From Planotetraspora sp. A-T 1434 (lineage in GTDB: Bacteria; Actinomycetota; Actinomycetes; Streptosporangiales; Streptosporangiaceae): a stretch of 64,000 bases of DNA. Shown here one piece after another: positions 50,741 through 58,902 of this stretch. A model generated the notes under the pieces. It made no database searches. It was not told the DNA's origin and saw nothing but the letters and a program-made list of their open reading frames with translations. The stretch covers positions 1-64,000 of the forward strand of contig NZ_JAOEGB010000010.1 in NCBI RefSeq assembly GCF_025420585.1. The letters run 5' to 3'. The translations under genes and the position numbers were made by a program. Each line of letters starts with the position of its first letter. Position 1 is the stretch's first letter.

Positions 50741-51697
50741 ATGCGCGCCGACCGTCTCGTAGCCGCTCTCCTGCTGCTCCAAGCGCGTGGCCGGGTGACC
50801 GCTTCCGAGCTGGCCGAGGAGCTGGAGATCTCCGTGGCGACTGCCCGCCGCGATCTGGAGGCCCTGTCCGCCGCCGGAATTCCGGTCTATCCGCAGCCGG
50901 GGCGCGGCGGCGGATGGTCGCTCGTCGGTGGCGCCCGCACAGATCTCAGCGGGTTGAACGCGGCCGAGTCCCAGGCCCTTTTCCTGCTCCTCGGCCGGGC
51001 CGGCACAGCTGAGCCGGAGCTGACCTCCGCCCTGCGCAAGCTCATCCGCGCCCTGCCCGCCACGTTCCGCTCCGACGCCGAGGCCGCGGCCCGGGCCATC
51101 GTGTCCGACTCGGCGGATTGGGGCGAGCCGGACCGTGAGCTGCCCGCCCTCACGCAGTCCCTGCGGAACGCCGTCGTACGCAGGCTCAAGGTACGGCTGG
51201 CGTACACCGGCAAGGGCGGGCAAGCGACGGAGCGCCTGGTCGATCCCCTGGGCCTGGTCGACAAGGACGGGATCTGGTATCTCGTCGCGGGCACCGAAGC
51301 CGGTCAGCGGACCTTCCGTATCGACCGCGTCGCATCCGCGGAGGTCACGGATCTCCCCGTGGAGCGACCTGACGACTTCGACCTCTCGGCGGAGTGGGCG
51401 CGTGTGGTAGCGCAGATGGAGCAGCGGCGCTCGCTCGTCTCGGCCGTTGTGCTGATCGACGCCCGGTTCCTCCCGGTGCTCCGCTCGCATTTCGGACGGC
51501 ATTGCGAGGTCATCGCGCAGGACGAGGGGCGGGTCCGAGCGCGCGTGGCGGCGCACATGGCACGGTCGATCGCCGAGCAACTGGCTGGGTGGGGCGCGAT
51601 GGTCGAGGTGGTGGAGCCGGAGTCGGTACGCGCCGAGCTCGCCAGGATCGGCCTGGAACTGACCGAACGTTACGCCAAGGGGCCAGACGTTCCCTAA
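50741..51697 (+). CDS. YafY/DeoR-type regulator with WYL domain
   Basis: A 318-residue regulator. Residues 1-60 are a DeoR-like winged helix (LLLLQARGRVTASELAEELE, SVATARRDLEAL). Residues about 140-215 are the WYL domain, with VDPLGLVDKDGIWYLVA in place of the usual WYL core and RTFRIDRV following. The C-terminal WCX region ends the protein. WYL domains bind ligands or nucleic acid. ATG 50741 is preceded by GAGGA. The dyad at 50698-50722 suggests control of itself and the divergent VOC gene. Confidence 0.9.
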   Translation: MRADRLVAALLLLQARGRVTASELAEELEISVATARRDLEALSAAGIPVYPQPGRGGGWSLVGGARTDLSGLNAAESQALFLLLGRAGTAEPELTSALRKLIRALPATFRSDAEAAARAIVSDSADWGEPDRELPALTQSLRNAVVRRLKVRLAYTGKGGQATERLVDPLGLVDKDGIWYLVAGTEAGQRTFRIDRVASAEVTDLPVERPDDFDLSAEWARVVAQMEQRRSLVSAVVLIDARFLPVLRSHFGRHCEVIAQDEGRVRARVAAHMARSIAEQLAGWGAMVEVVEPESVRAELARIGLELTERYAKGPDVP

Positions 51698-51707
51698 CCA
51701 CGAATCG

Positions 51708-51888
51708 GTGGCAGTGGAGGCCGGCCCTCCCGAGCAGGGGAGGGGCTGAGCGATGAAGCCTCGCTCCCGGGTGGATATCGAATTCGACGGACGACAACCG
51801 CTTCGGTGACCCCGCTGGCCGTGATCGCCGCGGTCGTGCCGTACCGACACAGTGGCAGTGGAGGCCGGCCCTCCCGAGCAGGGGAGGG
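51708..51888. repeat. 37-base exact direct repeat, second copy completed as a hairpin
   Basis: An identical 37-base sequence beginning GTGGCAGTGGAGG lies at 51708-51744 and 51852-51888. Only the second is followed by bases that complete a long stem (51862-51895). The 107 bases between copies include the segment GGATATCGAATTC but no gene. The copy next to the WYL gene may be a duplicated half-terminator. Confidence 0.85.
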
Positions 51889-51895
51889 CCGGCCT
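51862..51895. terminator. bidirectional stem-loop terminator
   Basis: Arms AGGCCGGCCCTCCC (51862-51875) and GGGAGGGCCGGCCT (51882-51895) pair perfectly over 14 bases with a 6-base loop. It lies between the convergent WYL and Thr/Pro-rich protein genes. Confidence 0.85.
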
Positions 51896-51903
51896 ACGGG
51901 TGA

Positions 51904-52980
51904 TCAGGAAGTGGGAGTCGGGGTCGGGTTGTCCGTGAGCGTCGGCTCAGGGGTGGGAGTCACGGTCTCCGTGGAGGTCGCCGTCGATGTGGGGGTCACG
52001 CTCGGGCTGGGTGTCGTGGTCGGCGGCTCGGTGGGGATGACCGTTGGCGTCGGACAGGGCTTGGGGGCGCGCCAGGAGAGCTTGCCGAAGCGCCAGTGGG
52101 GGGAGTAGGCAGAGCTCTTGCTGAGGTACCACAGCCTCTTGCTCGGCCGTGAGAGGTCGAAGACGTAGGCGGCCGTCGCCGTCTCCCCCTGAGGGGCGGC
52201 GGGCGTCGTCTCGGTCTGCGGGGGGATGGAGTCCGTCTCGCTCGGGGATGCCGGAGATGTCGGGGTCGCCCCGTCCGGAGTGGGGGTCGTCGAGGTCTGG
52301 CCCGGAGGAGGAGTGGGGGTGCCTTCAGGAGGCGTGGAGGTGCCTTCGGGAGGCGTGGGCGTGCTTTCGGGCAGCGTCGGCGTGCCGGGCGGAATCGGAG
52401 CCGGGCCCTCCGGGGCGGGGGCGGGCGTGCCGGGCTGGACGGCCGCGATCACCGAGACCCAGGCGTCCTGATGGACCTCGCCCCCGCGGCGGGCCGTGAA
52501 CACCCGCGTGGAGTCGCCGATCGCGTACGACCGCTCGAAGCCGTCCTGGCTTCGGACTGTGATCGAGTCCTCCGCTACGGCGATGGCCTGCCCGGTCTGG
52601 GTGAACACCGTGATGGTGCCGCACCGGTCCTTGGTCGGCACGACCACCTCGCCGTGCAGCGCGCCGAGAAACGGGCCCACCAGGGGCACCGCAATGGGCG
52701 TGGGAGCGAGGGTGGGCGTCACCGCAGGAGGCTCGGTGACGGTCTCGGTCGGGGTAGCCGTCGGCGTCCCCGTGATCGTCTCAGTGGCCGTCAGCGTTGG
52801 CACGGGAGTCTCGGCCGGCGGGGTGACGGGCGTGGCAGCCGAGGCCGCCGCCGCTCCGATGCCGCCCGACGCGGTCAGCACGAAGGCGGTTGCGAGGATC
52901 ATGGGTTGGGAGATGCGCCGGCGTGGCCCGCCCGGTCCGGACGGCAGTCCTCTCTTCGGGCGGTGGGGGTTGGTCGGCAT
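51904..52980 (-). CDS. secreted Thr/Pro-rich protein
   Basis: A 358-residue exported protein. A twin-basic N-terminus (PKRGLPSGPGGPRRRIS) precedes a hydrophobic signal segment (MILATAFVLTASGGIGAAAA). The mature protein has three parts: a Thr/Pro-rich linker (about 50-95); a compact domain of about 75 residues with strands (GEVVVPTKDRCGTITVFTQT and AVAEDSITVRSQDGFERSYA); and long TP/PEGT repeats with a short aromatic insert (KRLWYLSKSSAYSPHWRFGK) before the final Thr/Pro tail. The domain resembles small beta-barrel DUF5666-like modules. No sortase or anchor motif. Likely O-mannosylated. ATG 52980 has GGAGG at seven bases. Confidence 0.78.
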   Translation of the reverse strand: MPTNPHRPKRGLPSGPGGPRRRISQPMILATAFVLTASGGIGAAAASAATPVTPPAETPVPTLTATETITGTPTATPTETVTEPPAVTPTLAPTPIAVPLVGPFLGALHGEVVVPTKDRCGTITVFTQTGQAIAVAEDSITVRSQDGFERSYAIGDSTRVFTARRGGEVHQDAWVSVIAAVQPGTPAPAPEGPAPIPPGTPTLPESTPTPPEGTSTPPEGTPTPPPGQTSTTPTPDGATPTSPASPSETDSIPPQTETTPAAPQGETATAAYVFDLSRPSKRLWYLSKSSAYSPHWRFGKLSWRAPKPCPTPTVIPTEPPTTTPSPSVTPTSTATSTETVTPTPEPTLTDNPTPTPTS

Positions 52981-53202
52981 CGCCGTTCCTCCATATCGTT
53001 CGATTCGATGGTCTCCGCCGAACCGGCGGCGTCGTACGGGAGGGCTTCGCCCCGGTACACGACTGAAGTGACCGGCATATTTGTTACCAAACCGTGTCAC
53101 TCCCGAGGGATTGTGGAGACCTTCCCCGCATGTGCCGACTCCATGCGAGCGAATCTGTGGCTATGAGTCGGCCTGATCGCGTTTCGGCAGTTCACGCAGG
53201 GA

Positions 53203-53400
53203 TTAGCCGAATTGAACATTTTTGCGGTGGGTGGCGCGTCCGAAACTGTTGACCGATTGCTCGAGCTCCAGGCCGGGGATGTCCGCTGCGCACCATACGG
53301 CTGCGTCCTTCCGGATGAGCAAGGTCGGTGAGGAGCCGAAGGTAAGCAGCTTGGGGGCGTCGCCGCTGCTCACGAGCCATTCCCCGTGGTGCTCACTCAC
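53203..53400 (-). CDS. possible small protein coupled to the CGNR gene
   Basis: A 65-residue frame whose GTG start overlaps the stop of the CGNR gene (GTGA) and ends at TAA 53203-53205. The sequence starts VSEHHGEWLVSSGDAPKLLT and contains TLLIRKDAAVWCAADI. It has no low-complexity bias or recognised family. Coupling is the main support; it could still be chance. Confidence 0.35.
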   Translation of the reverse strand: MSEHHGEWLVSSGDAPKLLTFGSSPTLLIRKDAAVWCAADIPGLELEQSVNSFGRATHRKNVQFG

Positions 53401-54077
53401 TCGGCCGCGTCGGCGGGATCGCCGTCGAGCGGCAGCCGCCTCCGGCGGGCCCGGGAGGCCCGCAGATTGACGGCGTTACCGCAGATGCGCACGTCGTGCC
53501 AGACCCCGCTGTTGTTGCGCGAGCGGTCGTAGAAGGCCACGGCGCACTTCTCGTACCGGCAGATCTTCAGCCGCCGCCAGGTGTCGTTCCGCTGCGCGTC
53601 GTACATCTCCCCGAGCAGCGCCGAGGTGATCCATCGGGCGCCCCGTCCTTCCGGGCGCACCTCGACGCGGCCGTCGGAGGCGAGAGCGAGTCGTAGCGAG
53701 CCGGTCGGCTCCGGGTCGGCCCGGGTCGAGCCGGGTTCGAACGGGCTCTGTGGGTTCAAGGGGTCCAAGCCTGCTCGCAGCCGGTCCCGGAGCTCACGCA
53801 GCCGCGGCAGGTCCCGCTCCGTGAGCGTGCTATCCGGCGGCGGGTCGGCTGCGGTCGTCTCCGCCCACCGCTCCAGCGCAGCGTTCAGCCACTCCTGCGC
53901 GGTTCGCACCTCCCGAAGCAGGTCCGGGTGGCTCGGCCCGCCCACGCCGATGGTGTTGAGCAGGTCTTGCACCAGGGCGAGCCCGCCGGGGGCCGAGTCC
54001 ATCCCGAAGCGTTCAGTGGCCACATAGGACATACCCAAAGCATAGTCGCCTATGTTGAGGCTCGCCTTGTCTGACAT
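53397..54077 (-). CDS. CGNR zinc-finger / ABATE domain regulator
   Basis: A 226-residue protein of the ABATE-CGNR family. The C-terminal zinc finger is CRYEKCAVAFYDRSRNNSGV, then WHDVRICGNAVNLRASRARR, containing C-x4-C, the ICGN (CGNR-type, here CGNA) motif and a basic tail. The N-terminal ABATE domain (residues 1-130) begins with a typical LALVQDLLNTIG segment. These proteins are thought to be transcription regulators responding to stress. ATG 54077 is chosen; repeated CCTATGT/ACATAGG sequences lie across its start region and may be its own operators. Divergent from an SDR gene. Confidence 0.82.
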   Translation of the reverse strand: MSDKASLNIGDYALGMSYVATERFGMDSAPGGLALVQDLLNTIGVGGPSHPDLLREVRTAQEWLNAALERWAETTAADPPPDSTLTERDLPRLRELRDRLRAGLDPLNPQSPFEPGSTRADPEPTGSLRLALASDGRVEVRPEGRGARWITSALLGEMYDAQRNDTWRRLKICRYEKCAVAFYDRSRNNSGVWHDVRICGNAVNLRASRARRRRLPLDGDPADAAE

Positions 54078-54095
54078 AGGCAAAACGCTTATGGT
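54022..54095. promoter_or_regulatory. SDR promoter with repeated CCTATGT/ACATAGG sites
   Basis: Rightward TTGTCT (54067-54072), a 17-base spacer and TATGGT (54090-54095) form the SDR promoter. ACATAGG occurs at 54022-54028 and in the spacer at 54074-54080, and its inverse CCTATGT at 54049-54055. CATAG-TCGC-CTATG is a further dyad at 54041-54054. They span the first 19 codons of the CGNR gene, so the CGNR protein may bind here. Confidence 0.55.
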
Positions 54096-54186
54096 TATGT
54101 CGAGACGGGGCCGGCTCGGCGATCCGCGACGAGTTGCCGGTCTCGATCGACATCACCAACCTGAGGTGCGAAGGAATGAGGACAGA

Positions 54187-54993
54187 ATGAGCACAACTGT
54201 GGGAACCGCCCTGATCACCGGTGCCTCCTCGGGCATCGGCGCGGTGTACGCCGATCGACTGGCCCGGCGCGGCCACGACCTGATCCTGGTGGCGCGGAAC
54301 CGGGAAAGGCTGGACGCGGTGGCCAAGCGGATCACAGCCCAGACCGGCCGTACGGTGGAGGTCCTGACCGCCGACCTCGGGCTAGCCGACGATGTGCGCC
54401 GCGTCGAGCAGGTGCTGCGTTCGAGGGCGGACATCTCGGTGCTGGTGAACAACGCCGGGTTCGGTGCGGTGGCCCCACTCGTGGCCTCGGACGTGGACGC
54501 GATGGAATCCATGATCACCCTCAACGTGACCGCGCTGACCAGGCTCACCTATGCGTTCGCACCCGCCGCGGCGTCCCGCGGCGGCGGCACCATGATCAAC
54601 ATCGGGTCCATCGTCGCCGTCGTCCCCGAGTTGCTCAACGGCGTCTACGGTGCATCCAAGGCGTACGTGCTCGCGCTGAGCCAGTCGCTGCGCCACGAGC
54701 TGGGCGAGAAGGGACTACGCGTGCAGGTGGTGCTGCCCGGGGCCACCGCCACGGACTTCTGGGAGATCGCCGGCAATCCGGTGGAGAACCTCCCCCAGGC
54801 GTGGGTGATGACCGCCGACGACATGGTCGACGCCGCACTCACAGGGCTCGACGACGGCGAGTTCGTGACCATCCCGGCGCTGCCCGACGTCGAGCTGTGG
54901 GATGCCTACCAGGCCGCGCGGCAAGCCCTGAGCGGCAACCTCTCCGGCTCCCGGCCAGCCGAGCGGTACCGGCGCACGTCCGCCACGCACTGA
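54187..54993 (+). CDS. SDR oxidoreductase (YqjQ/DltE-like)
   Basis: A 268-residue classical SDR with TGASSGIG near the N-terminus, a basic LVARNRERL after strand beta-2 that favours NADP(H), NNAG, the active-site INIGSIV segment and YGASK. It resembles the DltE/YqjQ group of short-chain dehydrogenases of unknown substrate. ATG 54187 has GAGGA at five bases. The promoter lies 90 bases upstream and carries repeated sites shared with the divergent CGNR regulator gene, its likely controller. Confidence 0.87.
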   Translation: MSTTVGTALITGASSGIGAVYADRLARRGHDLILVARNRERLDAVAKRITAQTGRTVEVLTADLGLADDVRRVEQVLRSRADISVLVNNAGFGAVAPLVASDVDAMESMITLNVTALTRLTYAFAPAAASRGGGTMINIGSIVAVVPELLNGVYGASKAYVLALSQSLRHELGEKGLRVQVVLPGATATDFWEIAGNPVENLPQAWVMTADDMVDAALTGLDDGEFVTIPALPDVELWDAYQAARQALSGNLSGSRPAERYRRTSATH

Positions 54994-55139
54994 AACCGAC
55001 CGGCACCCATATGGCGGCCTGTTCATAATCAGGGGAGAAGGCCCCGGGCTGGTCTTGCGACCGAGTCGTCCAAATCCCGCACTGTGCTGCGTCGTACTCA
55101 CGACGTCCGTCTGGAGGCAGCGAAACCTGAGGAGGCGCG

Positions 55140-55355
55140 ATGCCGGAGTACATGCTGTTGCTGTATGCCCCTGAAGGTGAGGAGCAGGAGGACAGATGGG
55201 CGGACATGCCGCTGTGGCTGGCGGTGACAGAGAGCCTCCGGAAGGCCGGGCTGCTCGTTGCGAATGGCCCGTTGCATCCGGTGACGAGCGCGCGCACTCA
55301 ACCCGCGGCCGCCGACCGCATGCGCCCGCTCGCCGTCCAGTCATTCCCGCCATAG
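55140..55355 (+). pseudogene. truncated YCII-family gene
   Basis: ATG 55140, with GAGGAGG upstream, begins a YCII-related protein: MPEYMLLLYAPEGEEQEDRW, MPLWLAVTESLRKAGLLVAN, GPLHPVTSARTQP. Family members run to about 110-120 residues and include a DGPF motif after this point. Here similarity stops near 55310 and the frame ends at 55355 inside the 3' end of a HAD gene on the other strand. The 3' half has been lost by rearrangement. Confidence 0.7.
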
Positions 55356-55634
55356 GTCACGTTGGCGGGCGGGAATGACACCGCGCGGGCCCGAGCCGCC
55401 ATGTCGGCGGGTGAACGGCCGGACGTCGATGACGGCCATTCCCGCGGCGCAGGCTGCGGCCATGCCCTCGTCGCTGTCTTCGTATACCGTGCAGCGGGCT
55501 GGGGACACACCAAGCACGTCGGCCGCCCGCAGGAGGATGTCCGGTGCGGGCTTGCCCTGCTCGACGTCGTCACGGGTGACCAGCGTGGTGAACCGGTGGC
55601 GTATCGGCAGGTGGCGAAGAGTCGTCTCGATGAC
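55341..55634 (-). pseudogene. HAD hydrolase C-terminal fragment
   Basis: On the minus strand an open frame reads LRHLPIRHRFTTLVTRDDVE, QGKPAPDILLRAADVLGVSP, CTVYEDSDEGMAAACAAGMA, ending at TGA 55341-55343. These are motifs III and IV of a beta-phosphoglucomutase-like HAD phosphatase. The N-terminal half with the DxD nucleophile is absent: upstream sequence switches at about 55635-55641 into the end of an unrelated lower-GC gene. It is a dead remnant marking a breakpoint. Confidence 0.75.
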
Positions 55635-55640
55635 CCGTGT

Positions 55641-56741
55641 CTATCCACTGGGGTCGAGGTCGTCTATCGACTGGCCCCCGACGGGACCTTCGTTCCAGAC
55701 CCACGCGATTCCGTGGGCGAGATATGGGACGGGGTTGTTGAAGGTCTTGAACAGATAGTGCCCGTCGTCAAGCACCTGTAGATGCTTACCCTCGGAGGGG
55801 GTCGGTTCTATGCGACCATAATTGACAGAATTAACGAACCACCAAGCTCTCAAGGGAAATCTATCTCTGCCGAAGACAATTCTCGCATCGTATTGATTGA
55901 GTGTGTGCTCGGGTGAATCTAGCCATAAAACCGGATCGGAGATGACTGTGCAGTCAAAGAGCACTCGGTAACCGAATGAATAGAGGCCATCTTCGGGGCT
56001 GAGTCGCTTGAATATCTCAAAAATTGTGACGATGGAGTTATCTCCGGTGTGGTATTGGCGGTATATGCGACAGCCGAAGGTTGCCTCAATCGTTATTATT
56101 CCCTTTCGGTTTTCGGTCAAGTAAATATTCGCAGTTACTACGAGCGGATTGCTGTCGGGCGCCGGTGCTATCACCGATCTCGTATACTCTACTCGAACGG
56201 GGATCCCTGCATCGGAGAAGTAGCTCACGGAGGCAAGCTTCACCGTGGGCAATGAGCCTAATGGGTGCAGTGGGGTCGTCGGGGATGTCGCGTTGGCGGG
56301 CTCATCCCTTAGTCTATTAAAAGTGGCATCACCTTGAACCAAGTCCGCTACCACTTCAATAGCCCAGTCCTCCCATCGCTGCAGGGTCTTCAATCCGCGG
56401 CGCTCACGCAAAGTGAATGTCGCGAGATACTCTTCCCGACGCTCCCCAAGGTTGCGACCGCGGAAGCGTGCGTCCAAACCTAGTGCTGCCAGTAAGGCTG
56501 TGCGCTTTTCTGCATCCCCAAGGCTTTCAACTAGATCCCTCAGTTCACCGATGCATGCTTCCACCGTGGGCTCCTCTCGCCTGTTCTGTAGGCGCTTACA
56601 AAGTGCCATGTGTAAAGTCGTGCGAGTGCGTAGGCGTTCCGGTGTACAGCCATAGTCTTTTCTCAACTCCTTGAGGTCGATGATGTACATGTCGTGGGCA
56701 TCGCTTGAGCCGTGTATGTCTGTTGGCCATCTGTTGTCCAC
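55641..56741 (-). CDS. unknown actinobacterial protein, lower-GC gene
   Basis: A 366-residue protein. Residues about 18-120 are a helical domain (LKELRKDYGCTPERLRTRTT through LKTLQRWEDWAIEVVADLV) of a type I recall at the N-termini of uncharacterised actinobacterial proteins, where it ends in an HTH-like RRREDxAIxxLA motif. The C-terminal 180 residues are strand-rich with many aromatic residues (YGRIEPTPSEGKHLQVLDDG, YLAHGIAWVW). Codon use is clearly lower in GC than the neighbours, suggesting recent transfer. GTG 56741 has GAGGA at seven bases; ATG 56690 is an alternative. Its 3' end abuts a truncated HAD gene. Confidence 0.65.
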   Translation of the reverse strand: MDNRWPTDIHGSSDAHDMYIIDLKELRKDYGCTPERLRTRTTLHMALCKRLQNRREEPTVEACIGELRDLVESLGDAEKRTALLAALGLDARFRGRNLGERREEYLATFTLRERRGLKTLQRWEDWAIEVVADLVQGDATFNRLRDEPANATSPTTPLHPLGSLPTVKLASVSYFSDAGIPVRVEYTRSVIAPAPDSNPLVVTANIYLTENRKGIITIEATFGCRIYRQYHTGDNSIVTIFEIFKRLSPEDGLYSFGYRVLFDCTVISDPVLWLDSPEHTLNQYDARIVFGRDRFPLRAWWFVNSVNYGRIEPTPSEGKHLQVLDDGHYLFKTFNNPVPYLAHGIAWVWNEGPVGGQSIDDLDPSG

Positions 56742-56863
56742 TGGATGTCCTCTGTTCCTGGCGCGTCTACAACTTGACGGATGACAATTTGCTCTCTCTG
56801 TGGCGCACTAGAGAGGTGAGGTGATTTCGCCTCACTTCTCGCCGGTACTACGAGGAGGTAAGC

Positions 56864-57037
56864 ATGGCCACGGTGATTCTTCTCTTGGCCACGTTCATCA
56901 CGGCCTTCATCGGTGGCATGGTGATCGAGGCCATCGGGTACTCGGCGATGAACAGCTGGCTGGACGGTCGTCATCAGGCGGAACTGCGGAGGCTGCGTAG
57001 CAAGTTACGAGCATGCCGAACTGGCCAAGATGCATAG
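56864..57037 (+). CDS. 57-residue single-pass membrane protein
   Basis: ATG 56864 follows a perfect GAGGAGGT ribosome site at six bases. The product begins MATVILLLATFITAFIGGMV, one hydrophobic helix, and continues IEAIGYSAMNSWLDGRHQAE with a basic C-terminal helix ELRRLRSKLRACR. It ends at TAG 57035-57037. The strong ribosome site and clear helix argue for a real gene; a membrane-targeting or toxin-like small protein is possible. It diverges from the lower-GC gene at 55641-56741. Confidence 0.6.
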   Translation: MATVILLLATFITAFIGGMVIEAIGYSAMNSWLDGRHQAELRRLRSKLRACRTGQDA

Positions 57038-57560
57038 TTAGCCGAACGCCGCTCTCGTAGCCGTGATATTTTCCTTCAATCCGACCTCGGCCTCCGATGG
57101 TGTGGCCACCAGTGACAGCCTTGGCCTACCAGTACACCCCTTATGGCTCCCGATCGGAAGCCTGATCACGTGGGATGGCAAGATCTACGCGAGGCGACGC
57201 GGGGTCTCGTCTACCAAGGTGGGCTATCAGCAGGTCAGGAGGCAATGGCGCGCTCATGCCCGTCCCTAGGAAGCGTGACAAACGGTCGTAGCCCCTCGTG
57301 GCTACGCCTGCTCGTTCAGGGGACGGTCGGCCGGCAGGCCTGGCAGGAAGGGGCCATTCCGCAGGGGCGCGCTGCAAGGTCTCGGGCTATCCCGGAGCTT
57401 GTCGCTCCTGACGTGTGACCTGGGCGGACACAGTCGATGCCATCCCGCGCATATCCCGCGACCAACGGCCTACGGCTGCCGACAGTGACCTACGACTGCC
57501 TAAGATCATTGGACGGCTTCGGAGAAACCCCACGTGAGGGCTGTTCGGCCTGAGCGAAGA
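57038..57560. other. intergenic stretch, nothing recognised
   Basis: About 520 bases between the small membrane protein and the first ~197-base repeat. Frames such as the one from 57063 (containing GLPVHPLWLPIGSLITWDGK) are unsupported by a ribosome site or family resemblance. The region is probably rearranged sequence. Confidence 0.5.
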
Positions 57561-57757
57561 GTGCCCCCGGCGAGGGACCCCGAGGAAGGGAAGCCGAAGA
57601 GACTGCCTCTGACCAGGCAATCCGCCCTCGCCGGCTCACGGTTGAGATCGTCCGACCCCTTCCGACGCGTCGCCTCCGTACCCTCCGAGCCGGGGTGGAG
57701 GGATGAACACAATGACGTCGTCATGCAACCGCTGGATCCGGGGGACGTCGACGGGCG
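57561..57757. repeat. ~197-base direct repeat, copy A
   Basis: Starts GTGCCCCCGGC and ends near GACGTCGACGGGC. It is about three-quarters identical to 59818-60012 in the same orientation. The last 30 bases (containing AACCGCTGGATCCGG) are almost identical. On the minus strand both copies can be read as similar peptides (for example ENDING-like SGSLAGGT), but no complete gene is present. Together with copy B it brackets the nitronate monooxygenase gene and a broken gene. Confidence 0.7.
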
Positions 57758-57765
57758 GAGCGCAT

Positions 57766-57837
57766 GCACTGCAGAAACGCGGCTGGTTGATCTCGGCGAT
57801 CGCCCGGCATCTGGGCCGGGACCGCAAGACAATCGCG
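57766..57837 (+). mobile_element. fragment of IS21-type transposase (IstA) helix-turn-helix
   Basis: In one frame the 24 codons read ALQKRGWLISAIARHLGRDR followed by KTIA. This is the N-terminal HTH of IstA-type transposases (usual form IARxLGRDRKTVRxYL). The rest of the element is missing. It directly follows repeat copy A. Confidence 0.6.
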
Positions 57838-57859
57838 GTAAGGGGTGATGATTGCGGTT

Positions 57860-58822
57860 ATGGCGTTGTCGACAGCATTCACGAAGTTGTTCGGTGTGCA
57901 GCACCCGATTGCCCTCGCGCCGATGGGCGGGTCGGCCGGCGGTGCGCTGGCGGCGGCTGTCTCTCGCGGTGGAGGGCTCGGGTTGCTGGGCAGCGGCAAC
58001 GGGCATCGGGACTGGCTGGCCCGCGAGCTGCCAATCGTTGCCGAGGGCACCGGAAAGCCGTGGGGGGTCGGTTTCCTGACCTGGGCGATCGATGTTGGAG
58101 CGGTTGAGCGTGCGCTAGAGCACACCCCCAGGGCGGTGATGTTGTCCTTTGGAGACCCGAGCCCGTTCGCTGAACGCATCCGCCAGGCGGGTGCGGCGCT
58201 GATCATTCAGGTCACCGATCTGGAGGAGGCCCGGCGGGCGGTGGACCTGGGTGCCGATGTCATCGTGGCGCAGGGGGTCGAAAGTGGTGGGCATGGCGCT
58301 CGGCATGGGCGGTCCACGTTGCCGTTCGTGCCGGTCGTGGTGGACCTGGCGGCGCCGGTGCCGGTGCTGGCGGCCGGCGGGATCGCCGATGGCCGCGGCG
58401 TGGCCGCCGTCCTGGCTCTGGGGGCCGCCGGGGCACTCATCGGCACCCGCTTTCAGGCCACGACCGAGGCCCTGGTCGCCCCCTCGACCGCCAAGGCGAT
58501 CGTCGAGGGACGCGGGGAGGACACCGAGCGCAGCAGCGTGCTCGATATCGCCCGAGGCTCCCGGTGGCCGTCGAAATACACCGCCCGCACCCTCGGCCAC
58601 CCCTTCCTTGATCAATGGCGGGGCCGGGAAGTCGAACTCGCCGCCGATCTCCAGGCCAAGCAGGCCTACCAATATGGCGTGGCACGAGGCGAGATACCGG
58701 CACTGCCGGTGTGGGCCGGCGAGGCCGTCGATCTCATCAACGATCTGCCCTCCGCAGCCGATCTTGTCGAGGCCCTCGCTGCGCAGGCTGAGGACGCACT
58801 AGCCCGAGCGGGAAGGCGCTGA
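57860..58822 (+). CDS. nitronate monooxygenase (2-nitropropane dioxygenase family)
   Basis: A 320-residue FMN-dependent TIM-barrel protein that oxidises alkyl nitronates. It begins LSTAFTKLFGVQHPIALAPMGG. Typical FMN/phosphate sites are IVAQGVESGGHGARHGRST, VPVLAAGGIADGRGVAAVLA and GAAGALIGTRFQAT. The His of ESGGHG is the conserved catalytic base in this group. ATG 57860 fits the family start; GTG 57845 and ATG 57848 add a few residues and lie nearer the AAGGGG. It sits between two direct repeats, with transposase debris on the left, but itself looks intact. Confidence 0.87.
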   Translation: MALSTAFTKLFGVQHPIALAPMGGSAGGALAAAVSRGGGLGLLGSGNGHRDWLARELPIVAEGTGKPWGVGFLTWAIDVGAVERALEHTPRAVMLSFGDPSPFAERIRQAGAALIIQVTDLEEARRAVDLGADVIVAQGVESGGHGARHGRSTLPFVPVVVDLAAPVPVLAAGGIADGRGVAAVLALGAAGALIGTRFQATTEALVAPSTAKAIVEGRGEDTERSSVLDIARGSRWPSKYTARTLGHPFLDQWRGREVELAADLQAKQAYQYGVARGEIPALPVWAGEAVDLINDLPSAADLVEALAAQAEDALARAGRR

Positions 58823-58902
58823 CTGGAACGGTCTGCCAGGAGCGGTCACGGCCGGGCCGACACCGCCACGGGTCAGCCGTCCGTCAAGACCCAGAGCGGT
58901 GG

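Noticed and set aside
57063-57269. Possible 68-codon gene
   Set aside because: No ribosome site and no recognisable similarity in a rearranged stretch.
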